From IMG/VR virus record IMGVR_UViG_3300032893_001063, positions 1-31,725 of that record: a stretch of DNA of 31,725 bases; one strand, given 5' to 3'. Positions within the stretch are counted from its first letter, which is position 1; every line of letters begins with the position of its first letter. This document shows, piece after piece, positions 31,133-31,725 of this stretch. The notes under the pieces are model-generated. The model was not told the DNA's origin. It did no database searches and saw nothing but the letters and a program-made list of their open reading frames with translations. Source of the stretch: a virus. A program made the position numbers and the translations under genes.

Positions 31133-31725
31133 ATGGCTTTCGACAGAAGGCAGTACGCCGGGGGGGCGGTGAAGACGACCCTGGCCGGTGGTCTGGCGTC
31201 GAACGGCACGTCGATCTCGATCACCTCCGCCACCGGGTGGCCGGCCGGCTCCGGCAACTTCACCATCGTCATCAACCGTGGCACCGCCACCGAGGAGAAG
31301 GTGCTGTGCGCCTCGCTGTCGGGCACCACGCTCACCGTGGCCGCCTCCGGGCGCGGCTACGACGGCACGGCGGCCTCGGCCCACCTGACCTCGGAGCCGG
31401 TGGAGCTCGTCGCCTCCTCTGTCGACTTCGACGAGGCCAACAACACCGCCTCCCAGACCCTCGGGCGCATCACCACCAAGGGTGACCTCCTGGTCGGCAC
31501 CAGCATGTCCACGACCGGCGTGCTCGCGCTCGGCACCACGGGCCAGGTGCTGACCGTCGACACGACACAGGCCACCGGCACGAAGTGGGCAGCCAATGCC
31601 GCGGTCCCGCTGACCACAGTCACCGCCAAGGGCGACCTCATCCTCGGCACGGCCTCGAGCACGGTCACCAACCTGCCCATCGGGACCACCGGCCAGTTCC
31701 TCACCGTCTCGGGAGGCACCGCAGT
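31133..31725 (+). CDS. Tail fibre protein, N-terminal part (runs off the window)
   Basis: AAGGAG at 31122-31127 lies five bases before the ATG at 31133, after the nozzle-like gene. About 197 residues are visible with no stop. The N-terminal domain (TTLAGGLASNGTSISITSAT, then GNFTIVINRGTATEEKVLC, SGRGYDGTAASAH) is the common fibre module with the 'V-x-x-R-G-x-x-G-T-x-A-x-x-H' pattern. Two 'T-x-KGDL-x-x-GT...GTTGQ-x-LTV' repeats follow, spaced ~50 residues, as in many actinophage fibres. The C-terminal receptor-binding tip lies outside the window. It probably forms a trimer attached to the short tail. Confidence 0.78.
   Translation, partial: MAFDRRQYAGGAVKTTLAGGLASNGTSISITSATGWPAGSGNFTIVINRGTATEEKVLCASLSGTTLTVAASGRGYDGTAASAHLTSEPVELVASSVDFDEANNTASQTLGRITTKGDLLVGTSMSTTGVLALGTTGQVLTVDTTQATGTKWAANAAVPLTTVTAKGDLILGTASSTVTNLPIGTTGQFLTVSGGTA
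31469..31712 (+). repeat. Tandem fibre repeat, two copies about 150 bases apart
   Basis: Two coding repeats in the last gene encode TTKGDLLVGTSMSTTGVLAL-GTTGQVLTV and TAKGDLILGTASSTVTNLPI-GTTGQFLTV. The unit is about 50 residues (from about 31469 and 31619); more copies may follow beyond the window edge. Such repeats lengthen fibre shafts and are prone to recombination. Confidence 0.7.

Noticed and set aside
1-31725. CRISPR arrays, insertion sequences, attachment sites, integrase
   Set aside because: No regularly spaced repeats, transposase or recombinase motifs were seen anywhere in the window.

Overview
The window is a stretch of a double-stranded DNA tailed-bacteriophage genome, most likely a short-tailed (podovirus-like) phage of a GC-rich, probably actinobacterial, host. 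The base composition is high-GC with strong C/G third-position bias in most genes. About 35 genes lie on the + strand, most overlapping their neighbour by ATGA, GTGA or TGATG junctions, as in a translationally coupled virion-structure operon. The one minus-strand gene is an HNH endonuclease. No integrase, repressor, replication gene, holin or long-tail gene (tape measure, sheath, tail tube) is visible, so this is only the structural half of a genome. The first gene (terminase) and the last gene (tail fibre) are cut by the window edges.

Layout. 1-2781: end of the terminase large subunit, a small protein, the portal and a 70-residue protein. 2783-3313: a free-standing HNH endonuclease in opposite orientation. 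3342-13095: a Pro/Gly-rich protein, a giant 1644-residue virion protein, a 355-residue protein, a 484-residue protein with an N-terminal lysozyme-like domain, a Cys-rich mini-protein, a Gln-rich 416-residue protein and two very small proteins. I read this set as minor virion or ejection proteins. 13096-13490: the only real intergenic gap. It is dense in perfect inverted repeats and is my best candidate for an undescribed structured RNA. 13491-14930: scaffold and an N4-gp56-type major capsid protein. 14955-15707: a second HNH endonuclease directly behind the capsid gene. 15707-18278: small structural or unknown proteins.

18275-27557 is the host-interaction region: a tail-fibre protein, a beta-helix tailspike, a tiny receptor-binding-domain fragment, a fibre-tip protein with carbohydrate-binding and C1q-like modules, a CxxC protein, a two-headed glycosyltransferase, a small protein that may have an ADP-ribosyltransferase-like fold, a DegT-fold sugar enzyme with His in place of the catalytic Lys, and a tailspike ending in a GH26-like glycosidase. 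27554-31725 holds small structural proteins, probable tail adaptor and nozzle proteins and a truncated repeat-containing tail fibre.

How it fits together: terminase and portal package DNA into a scaffold-templated capsid. The large 3.8-12.7 kb proteins probably sit in or pass through the portal vertex, one carrying a wall-degrading domain. Adaptor and nozzle would form the short tail, and the spikes and fibres recognise and cut a surface polysaccharide. The glycosyltransferase and sugar-enzyme genes embedded among the fibre genes suggest that the phage also makes or attaches a modified sugar, perhaps on its own virion. All functional assignments come from reading motifs by eye; no database search was possible.
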